Shown here: positions 52,935 through 59,557 of the stretch, in pieces
Position numbering within the stretch: the stretch's first letter is position 1
How the letters are laid out: the number at the start of each line of letters is the position of its first letter
NCBI GenBank assembly: GCA_050248155.1
Contig: JBFWSW010000007.1
Location: forward strand, 1 to 64,000
Direction: 5' to 3'
DNA length: 64,000 bases
Origin: VFMC01 sp050248155
Lineage (GTDB): Bacteria; Actinomycetota; Acidimicrobiia; Acidimicrobiales; Ilumatobacteraceae
Translations under genes and position numbers: made by a program
The notes under the pieces: model-generated
Databases searched by the model: none
The model's input: the letters and a program-made list of their open reading frames with translations, nothing else
Told to the model about the DNA's origin: nothing

Positions 52935-54026
52935 ATGGCACTCGACGACATCGACCCCGACCGGCTGAAGGCGTTCTCCTTCCAGCTCTTCAGCAAGCTC
53001 GAGGGAGCCGTCACGGCGGGCATGGTGCACCTCGGTGATCAGCTGGGGCTGTACGAGGCGATGGCGCGGTTCGATCGCCCGTGCACGAGTGGCGAGCTCG
53101 CCGAGGCGACCGGCCTCACCGAGCGGTGGGTGCGCGAGTGGGCCTACAACCAGGCCGCTTCTCGCCTGATCGACGTCGATGCCGACGAGCCCGGGGCCGA
53201 GCGGTTCCGCCTCACGCCCGAGGCCGAGGCCGTGCTGGCCAGCCCGTCCCACCCCGCGTACGGGATGGGCATGTTCCATCGGTTGCCGCAGACGATGCAT
53301 GCGCTCGAGCACGTGCGCGACAGCTTCCGCTCCGGACTGGGACACGACTACGACAGCCACGGACCCGAAGGTGCGGTCGGCATCGAGCGCAGCTTCGAGC
53401 CGTGGAACCGGGCGTTCCTGCTGCCCGTCGTGCTGCCCGCGCTCGACGGTGTGATCGGCAAGCTGGAACGCGGCGCGCGCGTCGCAGACATCGGGTGTGG
53501 TGCCGGGGGAGCGGTGCTGCTGATGGCCGAGGCGTTCCCGAAGAGCGAGTTCGTGGGGTACGACATCAGCCAGTACGCGCTCGGCCGAGCCGACGAGAAG
53601 CTCGCGGCGAGCGGGCTGAGCAACGCTCGGTTCGTGGACCCTCGCGAGGAGGCATTGCCCGACGACGGCAGCGTCGATCTCGTCACAACCTTCGACTGCA
53701 TCCACGACATGACCCATCCCGACGAGGTCGTCGGTGCGATCCGGCAGGCAATCGCACCGGACGGCAACTGGTTGCTCGTCGACATCAAGGCGCTCGACAC
53801 CTTCGCCCAGAACGTCGCGAAGAACCCGATGGCCTCGCTCATGTACGGGATCAGCGTGCTGAGTTGCATGTCGTCGGCGCTCAGCGCCCCGGACGGCGCC
53901 GGCCTCGGAACGCTCGGCCTGTCCGAGCGGGTCGCGCGCGACATGGCCGAAGCCGCGGGCTTCACCCAGTTCAGGCGACTTCCCGTCGAACATGCGGTGA
54001 ACGCGTTCTACGAAGTCAGGCCCTGA
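52935..54026 (+). CDS. Class I SAM-dependent methyltransferase with N-terminal winged-helix dimerisation domain
   Basis: The 363-residue protein has an N-terminal helical, winged-helix-like part (about 20-100, GLYEAMARFDRPCTSGELAEATGLTERWVREW) and a Rossmann methyltransferase domain with VADIGCGAGGAVLLMAEAFP binding SAM and FVGYDIS, FDCIHDMTHP as later motifs. This layout resembles small-molecule O- or N-methyltransferases. It overlaps the end of the convergent MazF gene by 11 bp. Substrate unknown. Confidence 0.85.
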   Translation: MALDDIDPDRLKAFSFQLFSKLEGAVTAGMVHLGDQLGLYEAMARFDRPCTSGELAEATGLTERWVREWAYNQAASRLIDVDADEPGAERFRLTPEAEAVLASPSHPAYGMGMFHRLPQTMHALEHVRDSFRSGLGHDYDSHGPEGAVGIERSFEPWNRAFLLPVVLPALDGVIGKLERGARVADIGCGAGGAVLLMAEAFPKSEFVGYDISQYALGRADEKLAASGLSNARFVDPREEALPDDGSVDLVTTFDCIHDMTHPDEVVGAIRQAIAPDGNWLLVDIKALDTFAQNVAKNPMASLMYGISVLSCMSSALSAPDGAGLGTLGLSERVARDMAEAAGFTQFRRLPVEHAVNAFYEVRP

Positions 54027-54441
54027 CCGAGGCGGTCGCGGCCGCCGTCGCCGTCGGCAACGAGCGGCAGATCGGGACGCGCCAGATGTCGATGCGGTGG
54101 CGCCGCGCAGGTAGGCGACCGTCTCGTCGATGTCTGAGGCCGCGCGTGAGGGCGTCATCGACCGACCACATCTCCTCGGCGGTCAGCCTGCCGACGCGCC
54201 GTCCCAGCCGCTGCACGTCCACCGCGCCAAGCTGCTCCAGCAACACCCGAGTCTCATCGCCCGCGACCTCGACCTCAGGTCGAAACGACGCAGGCCTCGC
54301 GCGTCGTGAGGTCGGCGCGACGACCACGACCGAGCGGGGCAGCATCACATCGGACTGGACCACCACGCTGTACTGCTCGCCGTGCTGCTCGTGCCCGACA
54401 CCCTTGGGGACCTTGAACCGGTAGACCTCACCCCGATGCAC
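54016..54441 (-). CDS. MazF/PemK-type endoribonuclease toxin with extended C-terminus
   Basis: A 141-residue protein: MHRGEVYRFKVPKG, then a SVVVQSD strand, VVVVAPTS and EQLGAVDVQRLGRRVGRL, a clear MazF/PemK SH3-like fold. MazF toxins end about residue 100-110; here residues 100-141 are an Arg-rich tail (GLRHRRDGRLPARR...) ending in low-complexity Ala/Thr. The tail DNA contains an attC-like right arm (54062-54080), so it may simply read through a recombination site. It overlaps the antitoxin gene by 14 bp and forms a TA pair on the minus strand. Confidence 0.72.
   Translation of the reverse strand: MHRGEVYRFKVPKGVGHEQHGEQYSVVVQSDVMLPRSVVVVAPTSRRARPASFRPEVEVAGDETRVLLEQLGAVDVQRLGRRVGRLTAEEMWSVDDALTRGLRHRRDGRLPARRHRIDIWRVPICRSLPTATAAATASVRA
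54062..54080. repeat. attC-like half-site s1 (right arm only)
   Basis: GAGCGGCAGATCGGGACGC matches the right arm of the six other sites (shared GAGCGGCAG[AT]TCGG). A clear left arm was not found upstream within the methyltransferase gene. It lies inside the C-terminal extension of the MazF frame and marks the left edge of the proposed cassette array. Confidence 0.5.
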
Positions 54442-54679
54442 GCATCGACTCCATGAGCGACGCGACGGCCAGCATCTCGTTCCGGTCGTCGTCGTCGTCG
54501 TCGTCGTCGGCCTCGAGCGCAGCGACCTCTGCTGCGACCTGGCAACCTCGGCGCATCCGGTCCGCCGTTGCGAGCAGCGACGACCGGATCGCCTCGGACC
54601 GGCTCAGACCTGTTGATTCGAGGAGCCGCAACGCCCGTTCCGTCTCGTCGTCCAATCGCACCGAGATCGCCCTCGCCAT
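54428..54679 (-). CDS. Ribbon-helix-helix antitoxin partner of MazF
   Basis: The 83-residue protein opens ARAISVRLDDETERALRLLESTGLSRSEAIRSSLL, a ribbon-helix-helix DNA-binding fold. A run of eight aspartates (DDDDDDDD) encoded by (GTC)8 on the top strand links it to a short acidic C-terminus that should neutralise the toxin. MazE-type antitoxins often use SpoVT/AbrB or RHH folds. The stop overlaps the MazF start. The operator-like repeat CGTCA-gta-TGACG lies right before the ATG at 54679. Confidence 0.75.
   Translation of the reverse strand: MARAISVRLDDETERALRLLESTGLSRSEAIRSSLLATADRMRRGCQVAAEVAALEADDDDDDDDRNEMLAVASLMESMRASG
54486..54509. repeat. (GTC)8 trinucleotide microsatellite in the antitoxin gene
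   Basis: Eight perfect tandem GTC triplets on the plus strand encode eight Asp residues in the minus-strand antitoxin, between its DNA-binding and toxin-binding parts. Slippage would lengthen or shorten the linker in frame. Confidence 0.8.
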
Positions 54680-54680
54680 A

Positions 54681-54693
54681 CGTCAGTATGACG
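54681..54693. promoter_or_regulatory. Candidate operator of the MazF/RHH operon
   Basis: CGTCA at 54681-54685 and TGACG at 54689-54693 form a 5-bp perfect inverted repeat with a 3-bp spacer, immediately upstream of the antitoxin ATG (54679). An overlapping ATAC-gtca-GTAT repeat is also present. RHH antitoxins commonly bind such sites to autoregulate. Inferred from position and symmetry. Confidence 0.4.
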
Positions 54694-54726
54694 GAACGTG
54701 ATACCTGTCGAAATCAGAGGCAACTG

Positions 54727-54802
54727 GCGCCGATTGCCCGCTGGACGCCCCGCGTCACGAACGGCGATCGTGCAGGACGACAAGCGCCGAGCAGAGACGC
54801 GG
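54727..54802. repeat. attC-like site A2 between the MazF and hydrolase units
   Basis: The left arm GCGCCGATTGCCCGCTGG (from 54727) is almost the same as the left arm of site B. The right arm AGCGCCGAGCAGAGACGCGG (54783-54802) is a degenerate form of the usual right arm. The site is 76 bp long and ends directly at the stop codon of the minus-strand hydrolase (54803). Confidence 0.5.
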
Positions 54803-55621
54803 TCACCGCTCGATCGTCGCGCGCTTCTGTTCGGCGTCGGGCAGGTCGCGGAGGACGAACTCGTCGAGGAGCGCGGTGAACTGGTCGGGGACCTCGACGA
54901 ACGGCACGTGGCCCACGTTGTGGAAGATCTGTACGAGTGCGCGAGGAATGGCGGCGGCTGTGGTCAACGTGCTCCGGATAGGGACGTGACGGTCGCGGTC
55001 GCCGGCGACGATCAGCGTGGGGGCTGTGATCTTCGCCAGCGCGTCGAGCACGTGGAAGTCCCTCATCGATCTGACTGCGCCTTCGATGTGCGCGTGTCTC
55101 GCGGCGAGCACAGCCACCATCAGTTCCTCGAATGCGTCCTCATCAGGTGGGACGTGAAACGCGGCGCGAGCGAACCGCCGGGCTTCCTCCGGGGTTGCGT
55201 TGATGAGAGCCTCGTCCGCGCCGTCGGCTACGAAGTCGAAGCCCCGTGTTGAGGCCGGCGCCACCAGGACGAGGGCTCGGGGAAGGTGTGCATGATCGAG
55301 TGCCAGGCGAATGGCGATGGCACCGCCGAGGCTGTGGCCCACGACGACGGGGTTGGTCATGCCAAGAGTGGCGCAGAGTTCGTCGACAACTCCGGCATAG
55401 CTCTCGATGGTGCATCGCTCCCACGACACCGGCGCATCGCTACGTCCGCAGCCGGGCAGGTCGACGAAACACGCTGTGAAGGTCTGACCGTCGAGACGAT
55501 CCCGCACGGGCTGCCACGATTCAGTCGAGTTCCGGAACCCGTGCACGAAGATCATGCACTGCGGTCCTGTCCCCTCGATCTCGTAATGAACCTGGAGTCC
55601 TGCGACGAGCTGGTTCGGCAT
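54803..55621 (-). CDS. Alpha/beta-hydrolase
   Basis: A 272-residue protein with the complete catalytic triad of the alpha/beta-hydrolase fold: oxyanion region MIFVHGFRNSTESW, nucleophile Ser97 in VVGHSLGGAIAIRLAL, Asp in LIVAGDRDRHVPI and His in HNVGHVPFVEVP. The closest-looking class is the small esterase/lactonase/epoxide-hydrolase type; the substrate is not evident. It lies alone on the minus strand between sites A2 and B of the repeat array, so it looks like one cassette. Upstream sequence to 55760 (about 140 bp) shows nothing else. Confidence 0.82.
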   Translation of the reverse strand: MPNQLVAGLQVHYEIEGTGPQCMIFVHGFRNSTESWQPVRDRLDGQTFTACFVDLPGCGRSDAPVSWERCTIESYAGVVDELCATLGMTNPVVVGHSLGGAIAIRLALDHAHLPRALVLVAPASTRGFDFVADGADEALINATPEEARRFARAAFHVPPDEDAFEELMVAVLAARHAHIEGAVRSMRDFHVLDALAKITAPTLIVAGDRDRHVPIRSTLTTAAAIPRALVQIFHNVGHVPFVEVPDQFTALLDEFVLRDLPDAEQKRATIER

Positions 55622-55760
55622 CTGGATACTCCCGCGGCGCGCCTCTCTCGGTGCGCGACGCTACTGCGTCCAACACTGACCACGACCACGGTGCCACGTC
55701 GCGCCACGTCGACGGTTCGGGGCGCCCCTCACGCCGTCTGCGCGCGCTACGTCCAATGCG

Positions 55761-55846
55761 AAGCGCCGATTGCCCGATCGTCGCTCACGATGCAACGGCA
55801 GTCGCGGTGGCGCAGAACGATCAGCGCGGAGCGGCAGATCGGGGCG
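55761..55846. repeat. attC-like site B between the hydrolase and VapBC units
   Basis: The left arm GCGCCGATTGCCCGATCG (from 55761) and right arm GCGGAGCGGCAGATCGGGG (from 55826) pair imperfectly over about 24 bp with several bulges (CGCC/GGCG, TGCC/GGCA, CGCT/AGCG). The site is 86 bp long. It is the clearest fold in the array and sits about 60 bp before the VapB start. Confidence 0.6.
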
Positions 55847-55868
55847 ATGTGGTCAGCGAGATCGAGCA

Positions 55869-55896
55869 TTGCTCAGGCGGAGTGATGCTGTATAGA
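55869..55896 (+). promoter_or_regulatory. Probable promoter of vapBC (leaderless)
   Basis: TTGCTC at 55869-55874 and TATAGA at 55891-55896 form a sigma70-type pair with a 16-bp spacer. The VapB ATG at 55905 is only nine bases after the -10, so the transcript would be leaderless or nearly so. GCTGTAT occurs at 55887-55893 and again at 55900-55906, overlapping the start codon, and may be an operator. Confidence 0.5.
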
Positions 55897-55904
55897 GTTG
55901 CTGT

Positions 55905-56123
55905 ATGTCATCGACCCGAACACAGGTGTACCTCACTGAGGAACAGCGCCGGAAGGTCGACCAGTTGGCCGACGCCGAGGGTGTCACGATGGCCGTGATC
56001 ATTCGACGGGCGCTCGACGAGTACCTCACCGATGATGCTGACGCGACGACGGCGCTCGCCGCGACGTTCGGCGTCGCCCCAGATGCGAACGCTCCGTCAC
56101 GCGACGAGTGGCAGCGTGTCTGA
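55905..56123 (+). CDS. VapB-like ribbon-helix-helix antitoxin
   Basis: A 72-residue protein: TRTQVYLTEEQRRKVDQLAD, then a helix VTMAVIIRRALDEYL, a ribbon-helix-helix DNA-binding fold, and an acidic/Ala C-terminus that should bind the toxin. It overlaps the VapC start by 8 bp. The likely leaderless promoter is directly upstream. It is the antitoxin of the second toxin-antitoxin unit in the array. Confidence 0.82.
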   Translation: MSSTRTQVYLTEEQRRKVDQLADAEGVTMAVIIRRALDEYLTDDADATTALAATFGVAPDANAPSRDEWQRV

Positions 56124-56460
56124 CCTCTTGGTCGACACCGACATTTTCATCGACCATCTCCGGGGTGCTGCCGCGCTCGTCCCAGGCCGGCATCGGCTGT
56201 ACTACTCGGTCGTGACCCGCGCAGAGCTCTTTGCAGGCAACACGGCCACGAACCTGTCGAGCCAGTTGCTCGCACCCTTCCGAGAACTCGCAGTCGACCG
56301 TGCGATCGCTGAGCGAGCTGGCCGGGTCGCTCGGGAGTTCGCGATTCGACTTCCCGACGCACTCATCGCCGCCACGGCACTGGAGCACGGACTCGGACTC
56401 GCGACCAGGAACCGCAAGCATTTCGAGTCGATCCGAGGACTGCGGCTCCGGACGCTCTGA
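56116..56460 (+). CDS. VapC-type PIN-domain toxin
   Basis: The 114-residue protein from GTG 56116 starts SDLLVDTDIFIDHLRG, a PIN-domain core with Asp7 and Asp9, Glu in SVVTRAELFAG and a third acidic residue in RLPDALIAATALEHG. It is a Mg-dependent RNase, typically of initiator tRNA or rRNA in VapC. The frame is open upstream to 56032, but the GTG gives the normal N-terminus. The 3' end overlaps the left arm of attC-like site C. Confidence 0.85.
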   Translation: MSDLLVDTDIFIDHLRGAAALVPGRHRLYYSVVTRAELFAGNTATNLSSQLLAPFRELAVDRAIAERAGRVAREFAIRLPDALIAATALEHGLGLATRNRKHFESIRGLRLRTL

Positions 56461-56486
56461 GGTGCCGATCGGCAGTTCGGCGCTAC
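56433..56486. repeat. attC-like site C after vapC
   Basis: The left arm CCGAGGACTGCGGCTCCG (56433-56450) pairs with the right arm GCCGATCGGCAGTTCGGCG (56464-56482): CCGA with TCGG, ACTGC with GCAGT. The right arm keeps the full GGCAGTTCGGCGCTAC core. The left arm lies within the last codons of vapC. The site is 54 bp long. Confidence 0.5.
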
Positions 56487-56520
56487 TTCGTGCGTCCGCG
56501 TTCTTGCGTCGACTGTGTGG

Positions 56521-57453
56521 TCAGGCGATCTCGGGCCAGTCCTCCGGAAGGACTAGAGGCGGCCGCAACAATTGTTGTCGGTACTCCGGTCCCCAGGCTT
56601 GTTTGCCGTGAGTGTGCTCGCGTCTGCGCTCCACACCGACCGCGAGCAGCGGCCTCAGGAAGTCCTTCCACGCCCGAAGCTGGGCGTCCGTGATGGTCGC
56701 CGGAGCTTCGGCGAGCAACGTCACGATGCACTGCTCACCATCTGCGGTGTGAACCGGCTGAGATCGTTCGATCGGCGCGGCGGCGAAAGTGTCCATGCCG
56801 CCCAGCTGCGCGATCTCTTGGTCGTCGAAGCACATGATGTATGAGTACCCGCGCCCGGGATGCTTCCATGGTGCAACGCCCTGGTTCGCCAAGAATGGCT
56901 CGAACTCGTATCTCCCGAACCAGCCTCCGCCTGACGCGATCGTGCCGCCCGCAGCGACCATACGGACGGTCATATCGAGCAGCATTGGGCCAAGACGGGG
57001 GTCTGAGCGCACGCCCTCCGGGAGCGGACCGTCGAACGTCGAGACCATCGGGCCGTAGAAATGCATCGAGAGGTTCGTCCACGGATTCTCCGGTCCGCCT
57101 GTGTAGCCGGGCGGCAACCAGACAACCGAAACGCCAGTCAACTCGGTCGTGCGCGGTCGGCGGACCGCACGGATCACCTTGGTTGACGAAGCTCCCCCAA
57201 TCACACTCGTTCGTGGTTTGCTCCGTTCGGTCTTGAGCGTTCCGACGAGGAGTTCCGACTTCCATGACTCGTCAATCCAGAACGGCGGATGGTCGGCGAA
57301 ATGTCCGATCACGGACTCCAGCGCGGTACCCCGCTCGGGCGGCATGTCTGCCTTGACCCTGATCGTGCAGAGGTCAGGATCAGCGAAGGCAGACTGTCCC
57401 CCCTTGATCGTCACGCGCACAGATTGCCCGGTGGCCGCGCAGAGCGCAACCAC
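56521..57453 (-). CDS. Unrecognised 310-residue protein of the cassette region
   Basis: From GTG 57453 the product is 310 residues (GTG 57414 gives 297 and avoids site D). It is mixed alpha/beta with motifs such as GVSVVWLPPGYTGGPENPW, LDMTVRMVAAGGTIASGGGW, and AWKDFLRPLLAVGVERRRE. No signal peptide or membrane segment is seen, and no family is recognised. Codon use is less GC-extreme than that of flanking chromosomal genes, which fits transfer. It lies between attC-like sites C and D on the minus strand. The 3' end is 34 bp from site C. Confidence 0.6.
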   Translation of the reverse strand: MVALCAATGQSVRVTIKGGQSAFADPDLCTIRVKADMPPERGTALESVIGHFADHPPFWIDESWKSELLVGTLKTERSKPRTSVIGGASSTKVIRAVRRPRTTELTGVSVVWLPPGYTGGPENPWTNLSMHFYGPMVSTFDGPLPEGVRSDPRLGPMLLDMTVRMVAAGGTIASGGGWFGRYEFEPFLANQGVAPWKHPGRGYSYIMCFDDQEIAQLGGMDTFAAAPIERSQPVHTADGEQCIVTLLAEAPATITDAQLRAWKDFLRPLLAVGVERRREHTHGKQAWGPEYRQQLLRPPLVLPEDWPEIA

Positions 57454-57500
57454 TGCCGGGCGCGCAGGACGACGGGCGCCGAGCGGCAGTTGGGAGCTAC
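57417..57500. repeat. attC-like site D
   Basis: Left arm GCACAGATTGCCCGGTGGCC (from 57417) with a second, better-pairing candidate ACTGCCGGGCGC just after it; right arm GCGCCGAGCGGCAGTTGGG (from 57477). ACTGCCG pairs with CGGCAGT perfectly. The right core GGCAGTTGGGAGCTACC is the only one reading GTTGGGA, close to the integron GTTRRRY box. The site overlaps the 5' end of the 310-residue gene's longer reading. Confidence 0.5.
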
Positions 57501-57778
57501 CGGAAGATGGTCAGCGTCATGCCCTCGACGAACTCGCTCGGTTCCGCGTCCGCGAGCATGAGACCGACTGTGGGTGGCTGTTGGCCGGGTCGCTCGGTGA
57601 TTGTCGTGAAGCCGCTACATGTCGCGTGTCCGACTCCATCGGGCGTGTTCCAGCGAACGCTGTCACCGCGTCGGAAGTCGCCCGAAGTCAGATAGCCCGC
57701 CGCACATGTTCCACGACCAGTGATGGTGAACGACGCTCGAACGATGAATTCGCCACAGATCGCTGCCGGTTCACTCAC
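57497..57778 (-). CDS. Lone EF-Tu/IF2 domain-2-like beta-barrel protein
   Basis: The 93-residue product from GTG 57778 resembles domain 2 of translational GTPases: GEFIVRASFTITGRGTCAAG, a TITGRG turn, FRRGDSVRW and VGLMLADAEPSEFVEG. There is no GTPase domain. Such stand-alone barrels occur as small hypothetical proteins; a role in RNA or elongation-factor binding is only a guess. The GTG start lies just beyond the left arm of site E, and the 3' end is at site D. Confidence 0.55.
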   Translation of the reverse strand: MSEPAAICGEFIVRASFTITGRGTCAAGYLTSGDFRRGDSVRWNTPDGVGHATCSGFTTITERPGQQPPTVGLMLADAEPSEFVEGMTLTIFR

Positions 57779-57823
57779 GGGATCAGCATTTCACAAGAGC
57801 GCGGAGCGGCAGTTCGGTGCTCG
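57752..57823. repeat. attC-like site E
   Basis: The left arm GCCACAGATCGCTGCCGGTT (from 57752) pairs with the right arm GAGCGGCAGTTCGGTGC (57804-57820); CTGCCG matches CGGCAG. Site length is 72 bp. It separates the lone barrel gene from the lipoprotein gene. Confidence 0.5.
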
Positions 57824-57857
57824 CAGGGCCCACGAACGACAGCGGTACGGTTGCGGT

Positions 57858-58346
57858 GTGAGGACATCAGCGTCACGCCTGTTGGTTCCAGCGCTGCTCC
57901 TCATCTCAGGGTGCGACTCCGCCTCGCCCGGAACTGCTGGTTCGTCAACGACAACCATTCCGGCCTGGTCTGTCGTGATGACCAACGTCGACCTGTCTGA
58001 GACGGATGCCGCGACGTTCGAGCAGATTCATTCGATCCCAGGTCCCATCACACTCAGTACGACCTCGGCGACCGAGCTTCTGGCCTGCCCTGGGGGCTGG
58101 CAGGGAACCGTTACACGCGGCGGCGCAGGCTCATGGGGTTCGCGCTGGCTCGGCGAGGACTGCGTACCGTTCAGCGCCACGAAACCAGCATCCCTTCCAT
58201 CGGTCAACACGTCAGACCAGCACTACGCGATCGCGGTGATCGCCACTTCTGGCAGCGTGAACGTGCAGGAGCTGCGACTGACCTACGAGCCTGGCGACGA
58301 GTCGCAGACGTGCTTTCTCGCGATGGTCGAGCGTCCGTGCCAGTGA
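57858..58346 (+). CDS. Small predicted lipoprotein of unknown function
   Basis: From GTG 57858 the 162-residue protein has a basic N-region (RTSASRLL), a hydrophobic core and the lipobox LLLISGC. The mature part is Thr/Ser-rich and contains two Cys (ACPGGW and EDCVPF) plus FLAMVERPC. No family is recognised. It lies between attC-like sites E and F on the plus strand and probably forms its own cassette. The preceding 35 bp is the right arm of site E plus a short leader. Confidence 0.6.
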   Translation: MRTSASRLLVPALLLISGCDSASPGTAGSSTTTIPAWSVVMTNVDLSETDAATFEQIHSIPGPITLSTTSATELLACPGGWQGTVTRGGAGSWGSRWLGEDCVPFSATKPASLPSVNTSDQHYAIAVIATSGSVNVQELRLTYEPGDESQTCFLAMVERPCQ

Positions 58347-58389
58347 GGTGATTCGGTCCTGGACAAGAACAGCAGGACGCGCCGCGCCC

Positions 58390-58473
58390 GCTCCGAATGC
58401 CCGCTCCGCGCTCGTTCTGTCCACGTGGTCGCAGCCGGTCGGTTTGTACGGCCCGGCGAGCTTCGGAGCTGCC
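58390..58473. repeat. attC-like site F
   Basis: The left arm GCTCCGAATGCCCGCTC (from 58390) is the clearest match to the consensus. Its first eight bases GCTCCGAA are exactly complementary to TTCGGAGC at 58462-58469 in the right arm CCCGGCGAGCTTCGGAGCTG. Site length is 84 bp. It follows the lipoprotein stop by 43 bp and marks the right edge of the array. Confidence 0.6.
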
Positions 58474-58481
58474 GGGTCGGC

Positions 58482-59522
58482 TCAGGTGCGCTCGATCGGT
58501 TCGAGGTGGCGGCGGACGAAGCGCCACCGACCGGCCTCGCGGCGGTACTCGTCGTGGTAGGTGCCGACCATCGTGCCGGGACCGCCCTTGCGCCGCTGGA
58601 ATCGCTCGTCGAAGGTGACCCGGCCGGTGGCGACACCGGTGCTCTCGTCGACCTCGAACACGCACGCGCCCGGGCTCTGGACGATCCACGTCGTCGGGCG
58701 GATGGCCTTCTCGAACGACGACAGGATCTCGCCTCGTCCGGTCGCGGGCTGCCCGTTCCCGAGGTCCCACGTCGCGTCGTCGGTCCACACCGCGGCGAAC
58801 GCATCGGCGTCGCGGCGGATGACGGCGTCGCAGAACTGCGCGACGAGCTGGCGCAACGCCGAGTCGGTGGCAGCGCCTGGAGCCGTGCGTGCCGGAGCCG
58901 TCGGCTCGTGGGCCATCCCGTCGAAGTGCCCGAGCGACAGCCCGACCTCGGCGGCCGCAACGGTGCGCACGTGGTCGATCAGCTGGGCCCGGTCCATCAT
59001 CCCGTCGTGGGCGGCGAACTGGACGGCCAGGCCGTCGACGAGGGCCGTGAGGCGGATCGCTGTCGCCGCGGGCGAGGCACAGGTGAACTCGCCGGTCTCG
59101 ACGCCGTAGGTGAGCACCCGGCGCAGCAGCTCGGAGGTCTGCTCGTCGAGCGCCTGGCTGATCTTCTTCATCATCGGGTTGCGCAGCGCCTCACCCCACC
59201 CGTCGATCCACAACATCCACTCGACGTCGTCGCTGCCCTCGGGCACGTAGCTCTGGATGATCCGGTCGAGCTGCGCGAGTGCGGTCGGAGCGGCGCGGAC
59301 CTCCTCCTCCATCTCGGCGACGTCGTTCTGCGCATAGTGGGCGAACGCCTCGGCGAGCAGTTGCTCCTTCGAGTCGAAGTGGTAGTGGATGAGGCTGCTC
59401 GAGACGTCGAGCCGCTTGGCGACGTCACTGATGCGCGTGCCCGCGAACCCGCGCTCGATGACCACCTGGCAGGTGACCTCGAGGATCTCGGCCCGGCGCT
59501 CTTCCACCGTCTGCTTCTTCAC
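58482..59522 (-). CDS. TetR regulator fused to a SnoaL-like domain
   Basis: This 346-residue protein begins with a TetR helix-turn-helix (RRAEILEVTCQVVIERGFAG, then ISDVAKRLDVSSSLIHYHFD). Its C-terminus (about 225-346) is an NTF2/SnoaL fold (LVAQFCDAVIRRDADAFAAV, WTDDATWDLGN, YHDEYRREAGRWRFVRRHLE). The TetR ligand domain lies between. Fusion of a regulator with a SnoaL-like pocket suggests that one protein senses a small molecule and modulates or binds it as well. It is divergent from the SDR gene over a 35-bp gap, so it probably regulates it. Confidence 0.8.
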   Translation of the reverse strand: MKKQTVEERRAEILEVTCQVVIERGFAGTRISDVAKRLDVSSSLIHYHFDSKEQLLAEAFAHYAQNDVAEMEEEVRAAPTALAQLDRIIQSYVPEGSDDVEWMLWIDGWGEALRNPMMKKISQALDEQTSELLRRVLTYGVETGEFTCASPAATAIRLTALVDGLAVQFAAHDGMMDRAQLIDHVRTVAAAEVGLSLGHFDGMAHEPTAPARTAPGAATDSALRQLVAQFCDAVIRRDADAFAAVWTDDATWDLGNGQPATGRGEILSSFEKAIRPTTWIVQSPGACVFEVDESTGVATGRVTFDERFQRRKGGPGTMVGTYHDEYRREAGRWRFVRRHLEPIERT

Positions 59523-59557
59523 CGGACCGCACGCTATCGCTGCGATACCGTGGCCGA

